The notes beneath the pieces are model-generated. The model saw only the letters and a program-made list of their open reading frames with translations, was not told the origin of the DNA and did not search any database. A program made the position numbers and the translations under genes. Positions 8,837 to 18,153 of a stretch of DNA of 64,000 nucleotides are shown piece after piece (positions within the stretch are counted from its first letter, which is position 1; every line of letters starts with the position of its first letter). Source of the stretch: Anaerorhabdus sp036637135 (GTDB lineage: Bacteria; Bacillota_I; Bacilli_A; Erysipelotrichales; Erysipelotrichaceae); contig NZ_JAVWNC010000005.1 of assembly GCF_036637135.1 (NCBI RefSeq), forward strand, positions 1 through 64,000, read 5' to 3'.

Positions 8837-9793
8837 ATGAATTATCTAATTCTAGGTTCAGAGTCATTCCTATTAAGAAAAGAACTCAAAAAAATCATAG
8901 CTCAGAATGGAAATGATAGTAACTCCATGGATACTATTTTTTATGATGGACAATCCTCTGACTTTTCAATTCATACCGTATTGGAAGATTGTAATACACC
9001 ACCATTCTTCAACGAAAAGAAAACAGTTATTGTAAATAACCCAACTTTTTTATCAGCACAAAAAAGTTTGTCTGATAATGAAATTGCGAGTCTAGAAAAG
9101 TATTTGAAGAATGCAGCATATGATGCTGACTTAATTTTCTATGGCGATGTTACTGTAGATAAGAGAAAGAAAATTGTGAAATTAATTCAAAGTAATGCTC
9201 GTTGTTACCAATTTGATCGTTTATCACCGCAGGATTTTAAAACCTATGTACTCAAGAATATTAAGGAAAATCATATTGAATTAACATCGGATGGAAAAGA
9301 AGAATTATTGAGTCGTTTACCCAGTGATTTGGAAAATTTTCATTCAGAACTTGAAAAGATGATTCTTTATGGAAAACCAATGAATAAAAATGATGTTATG
9401 CATTTAATAAGTCGTCCCTTAGATGAAGATGTTTTTCACTTAGTCAATGATGTAGTGAGTAGAAATATCAAAGGTGCATTGCACTTATGGAATGATTTAT
9501 TTGTGTTGAATAAAGATCCGATTTATTTAGTCGCTTTACTTGCGAGTCAATTTAGACTTCTATATCAAGTTAAAACTTATCTTGATATGGGGCAAAGTGA
9601 AAAAGATATAGTCAAAGAATTAAAAGTTCACCCATATCGTGTTACAAAAGCAATTGAATCATTAAGAGGTCTTTCAAAAGACCGTTGTCTAGATATCTTA
9701 AATGCATTAGCTGAGTTAGATCAGTCTTTTAAGATGGGATTATTGGATAAAAAAGTAGGATTTGAATTATTTTTAATTAGAACAGCGAGGTAA
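8837..9793 (+). CDS. holA: DNA polymerase III subunit delta
   Basis: Clamp-loader delta subunit that opens the beta clamp. The 318-residue length is typical. The N-terminus MNYLILGSESFLLRKELKKI is the family start, followed by an AAA-like domain without a functional P-loop and a helical collar domain (about 205-318). It starts four bases after comEC, as in many Bacillota, where comEC-holA is usually followed by rpsT; here the next gene is a serine dehydratase and no rpsT is present in the window. Confidence 0.92.
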   Translation: MNYLILGSESFLLRKELKKIIAQNGNDSNSMDTIFYDGQSSDFSIHTVLEDCNTPPFFNEKKTVIVNNPTFLSAQKSLSDNEIASLEKYLKNAAYDADLIFYGDVTVDKRKKIVKLIQSNARCYQFDRLSPQDFKTYVLKNIKENHIELTSDGKEELLSRLPSDLENFHSELEKMILYGKPMNKNDVMHLISRPLDEDVFHLVNDVVSRNIKGALHLWNDLFVLNKDPIYLVALLASQFRLLYQVKTYLDMGQSEKDIVKELKVHPYRVTKAIESLRGLSKDRCLDILNALAELDQSFKMGLLDKKVGFELFLIRTAR

Positions 9794-9795
9794 GT

Positions 9796-11169
9796 ATGCA
9801 ATCATTACGTGAATTATATAAAGTTGGTCCTGGTCCTAGTAGTAGTCATACCCTAGCACCTAAACGAGCATGTCTCTTATTTTTAGAAGAATACGGTCAT
9901 TTACCTCGTTATGAAGTTGATTTATTTGGCTCTCTTTCATTAACTGGAAAGGGCCACTTTACAGATAAAATTATCGAAGATACCTTATCACCATCCATAG
10001 TTGAAATACATTTCAATTCAACCTGGGAAGAAAGACATTCCAATGGTTTCTATCTTCGTGGATACAATGAAGAAAATGTATGTATCGCACTATGGACAGT
10101 CTTCTCTTTAGGAGGAGGAAGTATTGAAGTTAAAGAAAAGAAACTTCCTTATAATACTGAACTATACAAAGAACAATCTCTAGATGAGATTAAACAAATA
10201 TGTAGTGAACAAAAAATAAGTTTAGTTGATTATGTTTTCAATAATGAAGATGATGAAATTCAAACATATTTAAATTCAGTTTTAACTGCAATGTTAAATT
10301 CAGTACAACGAGGTATTCGTGCAACTGGGGTTTTACCAGGACGATTGAATGTTGAAAAATGTGCAAAATCATTATATATCCAAGCACAAACAACCCAAGA
10401 TGATGCTGAGCAAACAAAACTGTTATTGATGTCATATGCCTATGGAGCTTGTGAAGAAAATGCATCTTTAGGCGAAGTGGTAACTGCACCAACGCTTGGT
10501 GCTTGTGGTGTTCTTGCATCGCTGATGTATTATTACTACAACGATATTGGTATTTCTAGAAATAAACTTGTACGGGCTTTAGCTGTTGCAGGAGTTTTTG
10601 GGAATTTAATTAAAACTAACGCGACAATCTCTGGCGCTATTGGAGGGTGTCAAGCAGAGGTAGGAACAGCTTGTGCAATGGCTAGTGCTGCGGCCGCTTA
10701 CCTAAATGATTTGAATATCAAACAAATTGAATATGCTGCGGAAATTGGTATAGAACATAATTTAGGATTAACATGTGATCCTGTTGAAGGTTACGTTATT
10801 ATTCCATGTATCGAAAGAAATGCAGTAGCTGTATTGCGTTCGTTAGATGCGTGTACGCTATCAAAATACATGTATAAAATTAAACCCAATAAAGTTACTT
10901 TTGATATGATTGTGAATACAATGAACTACACAGGACAAAAAATTGCGATTGAACTTAAAGAAACATCTTTAGGCGGTTTGGCTAGTGAATTTAAATCTAA
11001 AGATGAACCTAAAACATTATTAGAACCTAAGGATTGTTATGAAGAGAAAACAAAAATTGTTTTCCCTTTGACTGAAGATGATATTGAACTTGAAGATACA
11101 CTTGTTTTTGATGATATTGTATTAGACGAAAATGATGAACCCACAAGTCCAATTAAATTCAAACTATGA
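9796..11169 (+). CDS. sdaA: L-serine ammonia-lyase, single-chain, iron-sulfur type
   Basis: Deaminates L-serine to pyruvate with a 4Fe-4S cluster. At 457 residues the beta domain (about 1-150, PGPSSSHT at 12-19) and the alpha domain (about 180-410) are in one chain, whereas Bacillus has separate SdaAA and SdaAB. Cysteines C285 (GGCQAE), C327 (TCDPVEG) and C338 (PCIERN) have the 42- and 11-residue spacing of the cluster ligands known in the Legionella enzyme. The TNATISGAIGGC and IEHNLGLTCDP blocks are diagnostic. It follows holA after two bases and overlaps the next gene by four. Confidence 0.93.
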   Translation: MQSLRELYKVGPGPSSSHTLAPKRACLLFLEEYGHLPRYEVDLFGSLSLTGKGHFTDKIIEDTLSPSIVEIHFNSTWEERHSNGFYLRGYNEENVCIALWTVFSLGGGSIEVKEKKLPYNTELYKEQSLDEIKQICSEQKISLVDYVFNNEDDEIQTYLNSVLTAMLNSVQRGIRATGVLPGRLNVEKCAKSLYIQAQTTQDDAEQTKLLLMSYAYGACEENASLGEVVTAPTLGACGVLASLMYYYYNDIGISRNKLVRALAVAGVFGNLIKTNATISGAIGGCQAEVGTACAMASAAAAYLNDLNIKQIEYAAEIGIEHNLGLTCDPVEGYVIIPCIERNAVAVLRSLDACTLSKYMYKIKPNKVTFDMIVNTMNYTGQKIAIELKETSLGGLASEFKSKDEPKTLLEPKDCYEEKTKIVFPLTEDDIELEDTLVFDDIVLDENDEPTSPIKFKL

Positions 11170-11633
11170 TAACTCATCCTCTAAAACCCATCATTGATAA
11201 AAAGAGTAAAGTTTTAATACTTGGATCATTTCCATCAGTTTTATCACGAAAAGAAATGTTTTATTATGCTAATCCTCAGAATCGTTTTTGGAAAGTTATG
11301 GAAGCTGTTTATTCTGAGCCGGTAATTGAACGTGAAGTATTTATTCTAAAACATCATCTTGCACTATGGGATGTTATTCAGTCTTGTTCTATTGAGAATA
11401 GCAATGATGCAACTATACAAGATGTGATTGTTAATGATATTGAAAATTTAGTTCATACATATCCCATTCAATTAATTATATTAAATGGTAAAAAAGCTGA
11501 AAGTTTATTCTATGAATACTTTCAACATCTAAAAATACAAGTTATCTCTTGTCCAAGCACAAGTAGTGCAAATGCTAAATTTAAACTAGATGACTTAGTA
11601 GAGCACTATAAAATAGTAAAGGAAATAAAATGA
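11166..11633 (+). CDS. Uracil-DNA glycosylase superfamily, hypoxanthine-type glycosylase
   Basis: A 155-residue protein resembling DNA-deoxyinosine (hypoxanthine) glycosylases of the uracil-DNA glycosylase superfamily, which remove deaminated adenine. The N-terminal VLILGSFPSVLSRK and YYANPQNRFWKV blocks are the family signature; the Asn in YANPQNRFW lies where the superfamily has its catalytic loop. The C-terminal CPSTSSANA segment corresponds to the family's leucine-loop region. It overlaps sdaA and the U32 gene by four bases each, so all three are co-translated. Substrate assignment is by family only. Confidence 0.8.
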   Translation: MITHPLKPIIDKKSKVLILGSFPSVLSRKEMFYYANPQNRFWKVMEAVYSEPVIEREVFILKHHLALWDVIQSCSIENSNDATIQDVIVNDIENLVHTYPIQLIILNGKKAESLFYEYFQHLKIQVISCPSTSSANAKFKLDDLVEHYKIVKEIK

Positions 11634-13849
11634 AAAAAATTGAATGTTTAGCACCTGCGGGCACATTGGAAGCACTACGTGCAGCCATTATGGGTGGAGC
11701 AGATGCAATTTATTGTGGTGGAAGTCAATTTGGTGCTCGTGCTTTTGCGGGTAATTTTAATCATGATGAAATGATAGAAGCCATCCATTTATGTCATCTT
11801 TGGGATGTAAAACTTTATGTAACCATGAATACACTATTGTACGAAGATGAGATAAAAGATGCCATGAAAGAAGTTGCGTTCTATTACCAAATAGGTGTTG
11901 ATGCGCTAATCATTCAAGACTTGGGATTGTTTGATTGTGTTCGTTTTACTTATCCTGATTTTGAATTGCATTGTTCAACACAAATGCATATCCATAATGC
12001 ACCTGGCGTTCAAATTATGAAAGATTTAGGTGCAAGTCGCGTTGTATTAGCTCGCGAAACACCAATTGAAGTTATTCAAGATTGTTGCCGTCTAGGTATT
12101 GAGATTGAAGTCTTCTCCTATGGAGCTTTATGTGTTAGTTATTCTGGTCAATGCTTAATGAGTAGTTTGTTACAAAATCGTTCTGGTAATCGTGGTGCAT
12201 GTGCTCAATATTGTCGTATGCAATATAATTTATACAATGAAGATCATCGAGAAACTATTTCTTCAGTAGACAAATATCTTTTAAGTCCAAAAGATTTAAA
12301 TGCACTCGACCATTTAGATCAATTAATTGAGGCTGGTGTTACAAGTCTCAAGATAGAAGGTAGAATGAAACGACCAGAATATGTCTATCTTGTTACCAAG
12401 ACATTTAGAGAAGCGATTGATGCTTATTATGAAGGTAAAAAATATCAAGTAACAAAAGAGCGTCTTGATGAATTAAAGTTAATGTTTAACCGTGGATTTA
12501 CACTTGGTCATTTATTTCATACAAATGGTAAATCACTATTAAATATGAATCGTCCAAATCACGTAGGATTACCCTTGGGTAAGGTTGTAATGGCTAATCG
12601 TGATGGCTTTACTGTAAAACTAGAAGATGAATTGAATCAACAAGATGGATTACGCATCTTAGATGAAAAAGAGGATCTTGGATATATTGCGAATATGATT
12701 TATGTGAATGACCGTTTGGTGAATCACGCATCAAAAGGTGAACTTGTAACATTTAAAGACAAACGATTTGTGGAAGTTGGAAGTATCGTACTTAAGACAA
12801 CTGATTCAAAACTAATTGGAAAACTTGAAACATTTGACTGTGTGCGCAAAGTTGACATAACGATTCGTGTTGAAGCTAAAGTAGATTTTCCCATGGTTTT
12901 AGTGTTATCCGATGGTACCCATACAATTGAAGCAAAATCCGAAATGATTGCACAAAAACCAATTAAAGCACCCATTGAAAAAGAACGTTTATTTGAGCAA
13001 TTATTGAAATTAAATGATACTGCTTATCAATGTGCTTCAATTCAAGGTAATATTGAACCATTTTTCATGCCTTTAAAACAAATCAATGAATTGCGAAGAG
13101 TAGCAATTGAACAACTAAATTCAATAAGAGAAAATGACAAACAAAGAATTACGATTCCTTATATCATGAAAAACTATATGTTGAATTCAACTTTCAATCA
13201 AGGCTGGATTGAAATCAACAAGGAAGAACAAATACAAAATACTAATTCTATTCAATGTACATCAAATCCAATTTTGTTAGATAAATATCCAAATCTTTAT
13301 CCTCTGTCATCTGTAATTAATGAATCAGGACAATATCTCGAAGATAAAACTCATGTAATTTCTGAAATAGGGGGCTTATCTGTGAATGATAAACCTTATG
13401 CAACTCATCATTTTAACGTGACAAATAGTTATGCACTCGAATTTCTATATAAACAAGGTATTCAATGTGTTGAACTATCACAAGAGTGTAGTATAGAACA
13501 AATTCAATTATGCACAAGTGAATTTGAACATCGTACAGGTTTCAAAGCACAAATAGCGATATTTGCTTATGGAAGACGTGATTTAATGACTTCTAAGACC
13601 TGTGTCGTTAATAACCTATGTAAAGATGGAAGTAAGAAAAACTGTGCTTTGTGTAAGACTCAATCATATAGTTTGGTAGATATAAAAAACAATCACTATC
13701 CTTTATTTGGTGACACAAATTGTATCCAACATATCCTTGAATCTGAGCCTTATCAGGTAAGTAATACAAATCGCTATCCTATGGTTTTACGATTTACTAT
13801 CGAGAATGAATTTGAAACCAAAGAAGCTTGCGAAAATAATCATCTTTAA
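11630..13849 (+). CDS. Peptidase U32 family protein, RlhA-like
   Basis: A 739-residue protein of the U32 family. Despite the name, characterised members act in RNA or cofactor hydroxylation; E. coli RlhA (YdcP) hydroxylates C2501 of 23S rRNA. The N-terminal TIM-barrel half (about 1-330) begins with the family start IECLAPAGTLEALRAA, contains VLARETP and GALCVSYSGQCLMSS, and carries Cys pairs in GNRGACAQYCRMQY that fit an iron-sulfur site. The middle (about 320-500) resembles DUF3656. The last 240 residues hold more Cys (CCxLC-like NLCKDGSKKNCALC) and are not recognised by me. Substrate unproven. Confidence 0.82.
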   Translation: MKKIECLAPAGTLEALRAAIMGGADAIYCGGSQFGARAFAGNFNHDEMIEAIHLCHLWDVKLYVTMNTLLYEDEIKDAMKEVAFYYQIGVDALIIQDLGLFDCVRFTYPDFELHCSTQMHIHNAPGVQIMKDLGASRVVLARETPIEVIQDCCRLGIEIEVFSYGALCVSYSGQCLMSSLLQNRSGNRGACAQYCRMQYNLYNEDHRETISSVDKYLLSPKDLNALDHLDQLIEAGVTSLKIEGRMKRPEYVYLVTKTFREAIDAYYEGKKYQVTKERLDELKLMFNRGFTLGHLFHTNGKSLLNMNRPNHVGLPLGKVVMANRDGFTVKLEDELNQQDGLRILDEKEDLGYIANMIYVNDRLVNHASKGELVTFKDKRFVEVGSIVLKTTDSKLIGKLETFDCVRKVDITIRVEAKVDFPMVLVLSDGTHTIEAKSEMIAQKPIKAPIEKERLFEQLLKLNDTAYQCASIQGNIEPFFMPLKQINELRRVAIEQLNSIRENDKQRITIPYIMKNYMLNSTFNQGWIEINKEEQIQNTNSIQCTSNPILLDKYPNLYPLSSVINESGQYLEDKTHVISEIGGLSVNDKPYATHHFNVTNSYALEFLYKQGIQCVELSQECSIEQIQLCTSEFEHRTGFKAQIAIFAYGRRDLMTSKTCVVNNLCKDGSKKNCALCKTQSYSLVDIKNNHYPLFGDTNCIQHILESEPYQVSNTNRYPMVLRFTIENEFETKEACENNHL

Positions 13850-13872
13850 ATCACGATAAATCATATTAAATC

Positions 13873-13901
13873 TTCAAAATAGCCACTAATTTTGGTATAA
13901 T
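13873..13901 (+). promoter_or_regulatory. Promoter of the smc operon
   Basis: TTCAAA (13873-13878), 17 bases, then TATAAT (13896-13901), ending 28 bases before the smc ATG. The -10 box is perfect and an AAGGAGG ribosome-binding site follows. The 80-base gap after the U32 gene has no clear terminator. Confidence 0.6.
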
Positions 13902-13929
13902 ATTTTAATGAACTAGCAAGGAGGCACCC

Positions 13930-16872
13930 ATGTTTCTTAAAAGAGTAGAAATGCAAGGATTTAAGTCCTTTGCGGATAAAGTAGTAATTAACTTTGAACA
14001 TTCAGTTACGGGGGTAGTTGGACCAAATGGATGCGGTAAAAGTAACATTACTGATGCAATCCGTTGGGTACTAGGAGAACAATCCGTTAAATCACTTCGT
14101 GGAACAACAATGACAGATGTCATTTTTGCAGGTAGTGCTGATCGTAAAATGGTTGGAGCTGCAGAAGTAACACTCGTATTCGATAATTCAAAACACGCAT
14201 TAAATACTGATTTACAAGAAATTGAAGTAACACGTAGGTTATATCGTAATGGTCAAGACGCTGAATACTTAATTAATCGCAACAATGTACGCTTGAAGGA
14301 TGTTGTTGATTTAATCTTAGATTCAGGTTTAGGTAAAGATTCACTTTCGATGATTTCACAAGGTAACATCAGTAGTTTTGCGGAAGCTAAGCCTCAAGAT
14401 CGTCGCGCTATATTTGAAGAAGCCGCTGGTGTAAGCAAATATAAAAAGAGAAAAATGGAATCTCTAGCAAAACTTGAAAGAACAAAAGATAACATCGAAC
14501 GTACTCAAGATATTTTAATGGAATTAGAAAGACAAGTTTCACCATTAAAACGTGCTGCGAAGAAAGCAGAATTATACAAAGAAAAAAAATCAAGACTAGA
14601 AGAAATAGAAATTGCTGTTTTAGTTGAAGATATAAATACCATGAATCAACAAATTGAAGATGCTAAAAAGACATTATTCAATATCGAATCACAAACAACT
14701 ATGTTTCAAACTACAATACAAGTTCATGAAACACAAAATCTTGAAGCTAAAAAAGAAGTCATTGACTTAGAAAAAGAAATTAATAAACTTCAAGAAAACT
14801 TAATGAAAATTGTAAATGAAATTCAAATTCTTGAAACACGCAAAATTGAATTAGATGAGAAAAGAAAATATGTTGTTGAAGTTGGTACTAGTGAAGAAAA
14901 AGCAAAACAACTTCAAAGTTTATTAGAAGAAGCACGTGTTGAATATGAAGACCGTAAATCTCGTTATGATCATTGTCAAATTAACATTGAATTATTAAGT
15001 GAACAACTTTCTCAAGTTGCTATGCAATATGCAGAATACTCTCAAAAAAACAATGAAGAAAATGGCATGTTACGTCGTCTACAAAATCGTAAAGAAGTTT
15101 TGGATAATTTACTTCGAGATCCTTTTAACAGTCAAGGTGGAGTTAAATCTATCGTAGACAACGCTTCATCGTTACAAGGTGTACTTGGTGTTATTGCTCA
15201 AATCATGATTCCTACAGAAGGTTATGAAGAAGCTATTTCTGTTGCCTTAGGTGGGACCATGTATAACATTGTAACAAGTAATGAAGAGGCTGCACGTAAT
15301 GCTATTAACTTCTTAAAGAAGAATCAAAGTGGACGTGCAACATTTTTACCGCTAACCGTACTTCAACCGCGCTTTATCTCAAGAGAGAATCAAATTGTAT
15401 GTGAAAATACAAAGGGCTACTTAGGTGTTGCAAGTGATTTCGTTAACTGTGAAGATCGTTTTACACCTGTTAAACAAGCGTTCTTACAAAATGTTTTAGT
15501 AACTGATACATTAGAGAATGGTAATAACTTAGCTGCCTTATTGAAATACAATTACAAAATTGTAACTATCGATGGAGATGTTATTCATAAGGGTGGTTCA
15601 ATGACAGGTGGTAAGTCAAAGAATAGTACATCCTTATTAACAGTAAGAAAAGAAGCAGAAGAAATCAATCAAACAATTGATTCCCAAATAGCAGCATGTG
15701 CATTAGCTGAGAAGAATCTACAAGAGACACAAAGAAAACGTGAAGAATTAGAACGTGGTCTCATGGAATCGCGTATTGGTTCAGCACAACTTGAACCAGT
15801 CGTAGATGCAAAACGTGCCAAATATGAAAAACTTAAAAATGACTATGATGTTATTCGACCAAATGGTGATAACCTAGATGGTGATGCTAATTTCGCAGAT
15901 GAAGTTGTCTTAAAACTAAATGATGCTTATTCAAGTCGTGATGAAATCACAAACTCTATCCGTAGCAAACGTGAATATCGTATGAAGATGACTCAAGATG
16001 TTGATCGTAAGGAACAACAAATTCGTCAAATAAGAAAAGACTTAGAAACTGCAAGTGCTTCACAAAATGCAATTAAAATTGATCAAGCTCGTTTAGAAAC
16101 TAAACTCGAAAACAACTTACAACGTTTAGCTACTGAGTATCAATTAACGTATGAATTTGCACAAACTAAGATCAGTGACAGTCATATTGAAAATGCTAAG
16201 GAAGAAGTATTACAACTTAGAAGCGAAATTGAACGTTTAGGAAATATTAACATGAATGCTCCTCAAGAATTTGAGGAAGTCAATGAACGTTATGAGTTCC
16301 TTGATAAACAAATCAAAGACTTAATTAGTAGCCGTGATAAAATTCTATCTGCAATTGATGAAATGGATCATGTTATGATCAAGCAATTCAAGGAAATGTT
16401 TGATGCCATCAATAATGAATTGAATGATACATTTAGAACATTATTCGGTGGTGGTAAAGCTAAATTAATTTTAGAAGATCCAAGCGATATATTAAATACT
16501 GGAGTTGATATCGATGTTCAACCTCCTGGTAAATCCGTTCAAAATATTCGTTTATTCTCTGGGGGAGAAAAGAGCTTAATTGCAATTTGTGTTCTCTTCT
16601 CTATCTTGAAAGTAAAACCAGTTCCACTTGTTATTTTTGATGAAGTTGAAGCAGCACTTGATCAAGGTAATGTTGAAAGATTCGCACGTTATTTAAAGAA
16701 CTTTAGAGAGGATACACAATTTATTGTTGTTACTCACCGTCCTGGTACCATGCAACAATGTGAAGTGCTATATGGTGTAACAATGCAAAAACAAGGTGTA
16801 TCACAAATGTTACGCGTTGAACTTAAAGATGCTATTGATATGGCAGACAAACAGGAAGAAGTAAAAGCATGA
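13930..16872 (+). CDS. smc: Chromosome segregation ATPase SMC (short-arm form)
   Basis: Condensin-type SMC that loads on DNA and drives chromosome organisation. N-terminal ATPase head begins MFLKRVEMQGFKSFADK with Walker A GPNGCGKSN (31-39). The first coiled coil runs about 170-395, the hinge about 397-560, the second coiled coil about 560-790. The C-terminal head has signature LFSGGEKSL (near 875) and Walker B VIFDEVEAALD (near 901). At 980 residues it is about 200 shorter than Bacillus SMC (1186), mostly in the coiled-coil arms; heads and hinge look complete. AAGGAGG precedes ATG 13930. Its end overlaps ftsY by four bases. Confidence 0.95.
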   Translation: MFLKRVEMQGFKSFADKVVINFEHSVTGVVGPNGCGKSNITDAIRWVLGEQSVKSLRGTTMTDVIFAGSADRKMVGAAEVTLVFDNSKHALNTDLQEIEVTRRLYRNGQDAEYLINRNNVRLKDVVDLILDSGLGKDSLSMISQGNISSFAEAKPQDRRAIFEEAAGVSKYKKRKMESLAKLERTKDNIERTQDILMELERQVSPLKRAAKKAELYKEKKSRLEEIEIAVLVEDINTMNQQIEDAKKTLFNIESQTTMFQTTIQVHETQNLEAKKEVIDLEKEINKLQENLMKIVNEIQILETRKIELDEKRKYVVEVGTSEEKAKQLQSLLEEARVEYEDRKSRYDHCQINIELLSEQLSQVAMQYAEYSQKNNEENGMLRRLQNRKEVLDNLLRDPFNSQGGVKSIVDNASSLQGVLGVIAQIMIPTEGYEEAISVALGGTMYNIVTSNEEAARNAINFLKKNQSGRATFLPLTVLQPRFISRENQIVCENTKGYLGVASDFVNCEDRFTPVKQAFLQNVLVTDTLENGNNLAALLKYNYKIVTIDGDVIHKGGSMTGGKSKNSTSLLTVRKEAEEINQTIDSQIAACALAEKNLQETQRKREELERGLMESRIGSAQLEPVVDAKRAKYEKLKNDYDVIRPNGDNLDGDANFADEVVLKLNDAYSSRDEITNSIRSKREYRMKMTQDVDRKEQQIRQIRKDLETASASQNAIKIDQARLETKLENNLQRLATEYQLTYEFAQTKISDSHIENAKEEVLQLRSEIERLGNINMNAPQEFEEVNERYEFLDKQIKDLISSRDKILSAIDEMDHVMIKQFKEMFDAINNELNDTFRTLFGGGKAKLILEDPSDILNTGVDIDVQPPGKSVQNIRLFSGGEKSLIAICVLFSILKVKPVPLVIFDEVEAALDQGNVERFARYLKNFREDTQFIVVTHRPGTMQQCEVLYGVTMQKQGVSQMLRVELKDAIDMADKQEEVKA

Positions 16873-17837
16873 GTTTCTTAGATACTTTAAAAGAAAAATT
16901 TAAAAAACGTGATGATCAAGCTGTATATTTAAGTGGATTTAAAAAAACAAAAGATTCAATGGGCCAAAAATTAAATGACATGGCCTATAAATACAAAGGT
17001 ATCAATGATGAGTTCCTCGAAGAACTCACCATTGTCCTTCTTGAAAGTGATGTAGGAATTGAAACTGCTGATGAAATTTGCGAACGTCTTAAAGCTAAAG
17101 GAAGTCAATACAGTACAGTAACGTTTCGTTATGCAATGAGTTTCTTGATGGAAATACTTCAAGACTTATATAATGAAACTCCAAGTCCTGAATTATCTTA
17201 TTCCAATGAAATTAATGTTATCTTCTTAGTGGGTGTAAATGGAAGTGGTAAGACCACTTCATGTGCCAAACTAATTCGCTACTTTCAAAACCAAGGCAAA
17301 ACAGTTGGAGTTGTTGCGGCTGATACATTTAGAGCTGGAGCAATTGATCAATTAGCTCGTTGGGCAGATAAATTAGGTGTTACTTGTATCAAAGGTAAAG
17401 AACAAAGTGATCCAAGTAGCGTACTTGTAGATGGTTGTCGTTGGGCAAAAGAAAATAAAGTTGATATCCTTCTTTGCGATACTGCAGGACGTTTACAAAA
17501 CAAACAAAATCTTATGAATGAATTAGCGAAGATGCATCGTGTTGTCGGTAAAGAAATAGAAGGGGCACCTCATCATGTATGGTTAGTGCTTGATTCTACA
17601 ACAGGACAAAATGGTTTATCTCAAGCAAAAATTTTCCAAGAAGCAACAGATGTATCTGGCATTATTCTTTCTAAAATGGATGGTACTGCAAAAGGGGGTA
17701 TTGTCTTAGCAATAAAGAATATTCTTCACATACCTGTTTACTTTATCGGTTTAGGTGAAAAAGAAACTGACTTAAGACCTTTTGACCTTGACTCATATTT
17801 GTATAGTATATCGGAAGGTATACAACATGTTCAATAA
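16869..17837 (+). CDS. ftsY: Signal recognition particle receptor FtsY
   Basis: SRP receptor GTPase that docks ribosome-nascent-chain-SRP complexes at the membrane. A 322-residue protein with a short N-terminal region in place of the long acidic A domain, an N domain (about 20-100) and the G domain: G1 GVNGSGKTT near 121, DTFRAGAIDQL, DTAGR near 204 and SKMDGTAKGG near 268. Smc-ftsY order is conserved in Bacillota. Start ATGA overlap with smc indicates coupling. Confidence 0.95.
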   Translation: MSFLDTLKEKFKKRDDQAVYLSGFKKTKDSMGQKLNDMAYKYKGINDEFLEELTIVLLESDVGIETADEICERLKAKGSQYSTVTFRYAMSFLMEILQDLYNETPSPELSYSNEINVIFLVGVNGSGKTTSCAKLIRYFQNQGKTVGVVAADTFRAGAIDQLARWADKLGVTCIKGKEQSDPSSVLVDGCRWAKENKVDILLCDTAGRLQNKQNLMNELAKMHRVVGKEIEGAPHHVWLVLDSTTGQNGLSQAKIFQEATDVSGIILSKMDGTAKGGIVLAIKNILHIPVYFIGLGEKETDLRPFDLDSYLYSISEGIQHVQ

Positions 17838-18141
17838 GAAAGAACAGATGAATTACTACTTAGATTTCTATGAAAGCTTATTAACAAAGAAGCAACAAGA
17901 AATTTGCAATTATTACTTTAGAGAAGATTACTCTATTACGGAGATTGCAGAGATTGAAGAAATCAGTAGAGCTGGAGTTCATGACAGTTTAAAAAGAAGT
18001 GAAGTTCTATTAGAAGAATTTGAATCAAAATTACATTGCTATGAATCTTTTTCCAAGAGAATGGAATACTATAACAAAATTAAAGAATACAATCATGATG
18101 AAATAAACAAGATTGTAGATATGTGCATAGAAAGCGAATAA
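17827..18141 (+). CDS. ylxM: YlxM family DNA-binding protein
   Basis: A 104-residue YlxM/p13-like helix-turn-helix protein, linked with the SRP pathway in Bacillota and normally encoded beside ffh. The helix-turn-helix ITEIAEIEEISRAGVHDSL (about 37-55) and the YYxxDFYESLLTKKQQEI start match the family. I take ATG 17827, preceded by GGAAGG and overlapping ftsY by 11 bases; an upstream in-frame ATG at 17782 would place 15 unrelated residues in front. Here it follows ftsY and no ffh is in the window; next is ackA. Confidence 0.88.
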   Translation: MFNKKEQMNYYLDFYESLLTKKQQEICNYYFREDYSITEIAEIEEISRAGVHDSLKRSEVLLEEFESKLHCYESFSKRMEYYNKIKEYNHDEINKIVDMCIESE

Positions 18142-18153
18142 TGGGAGGAAAAT

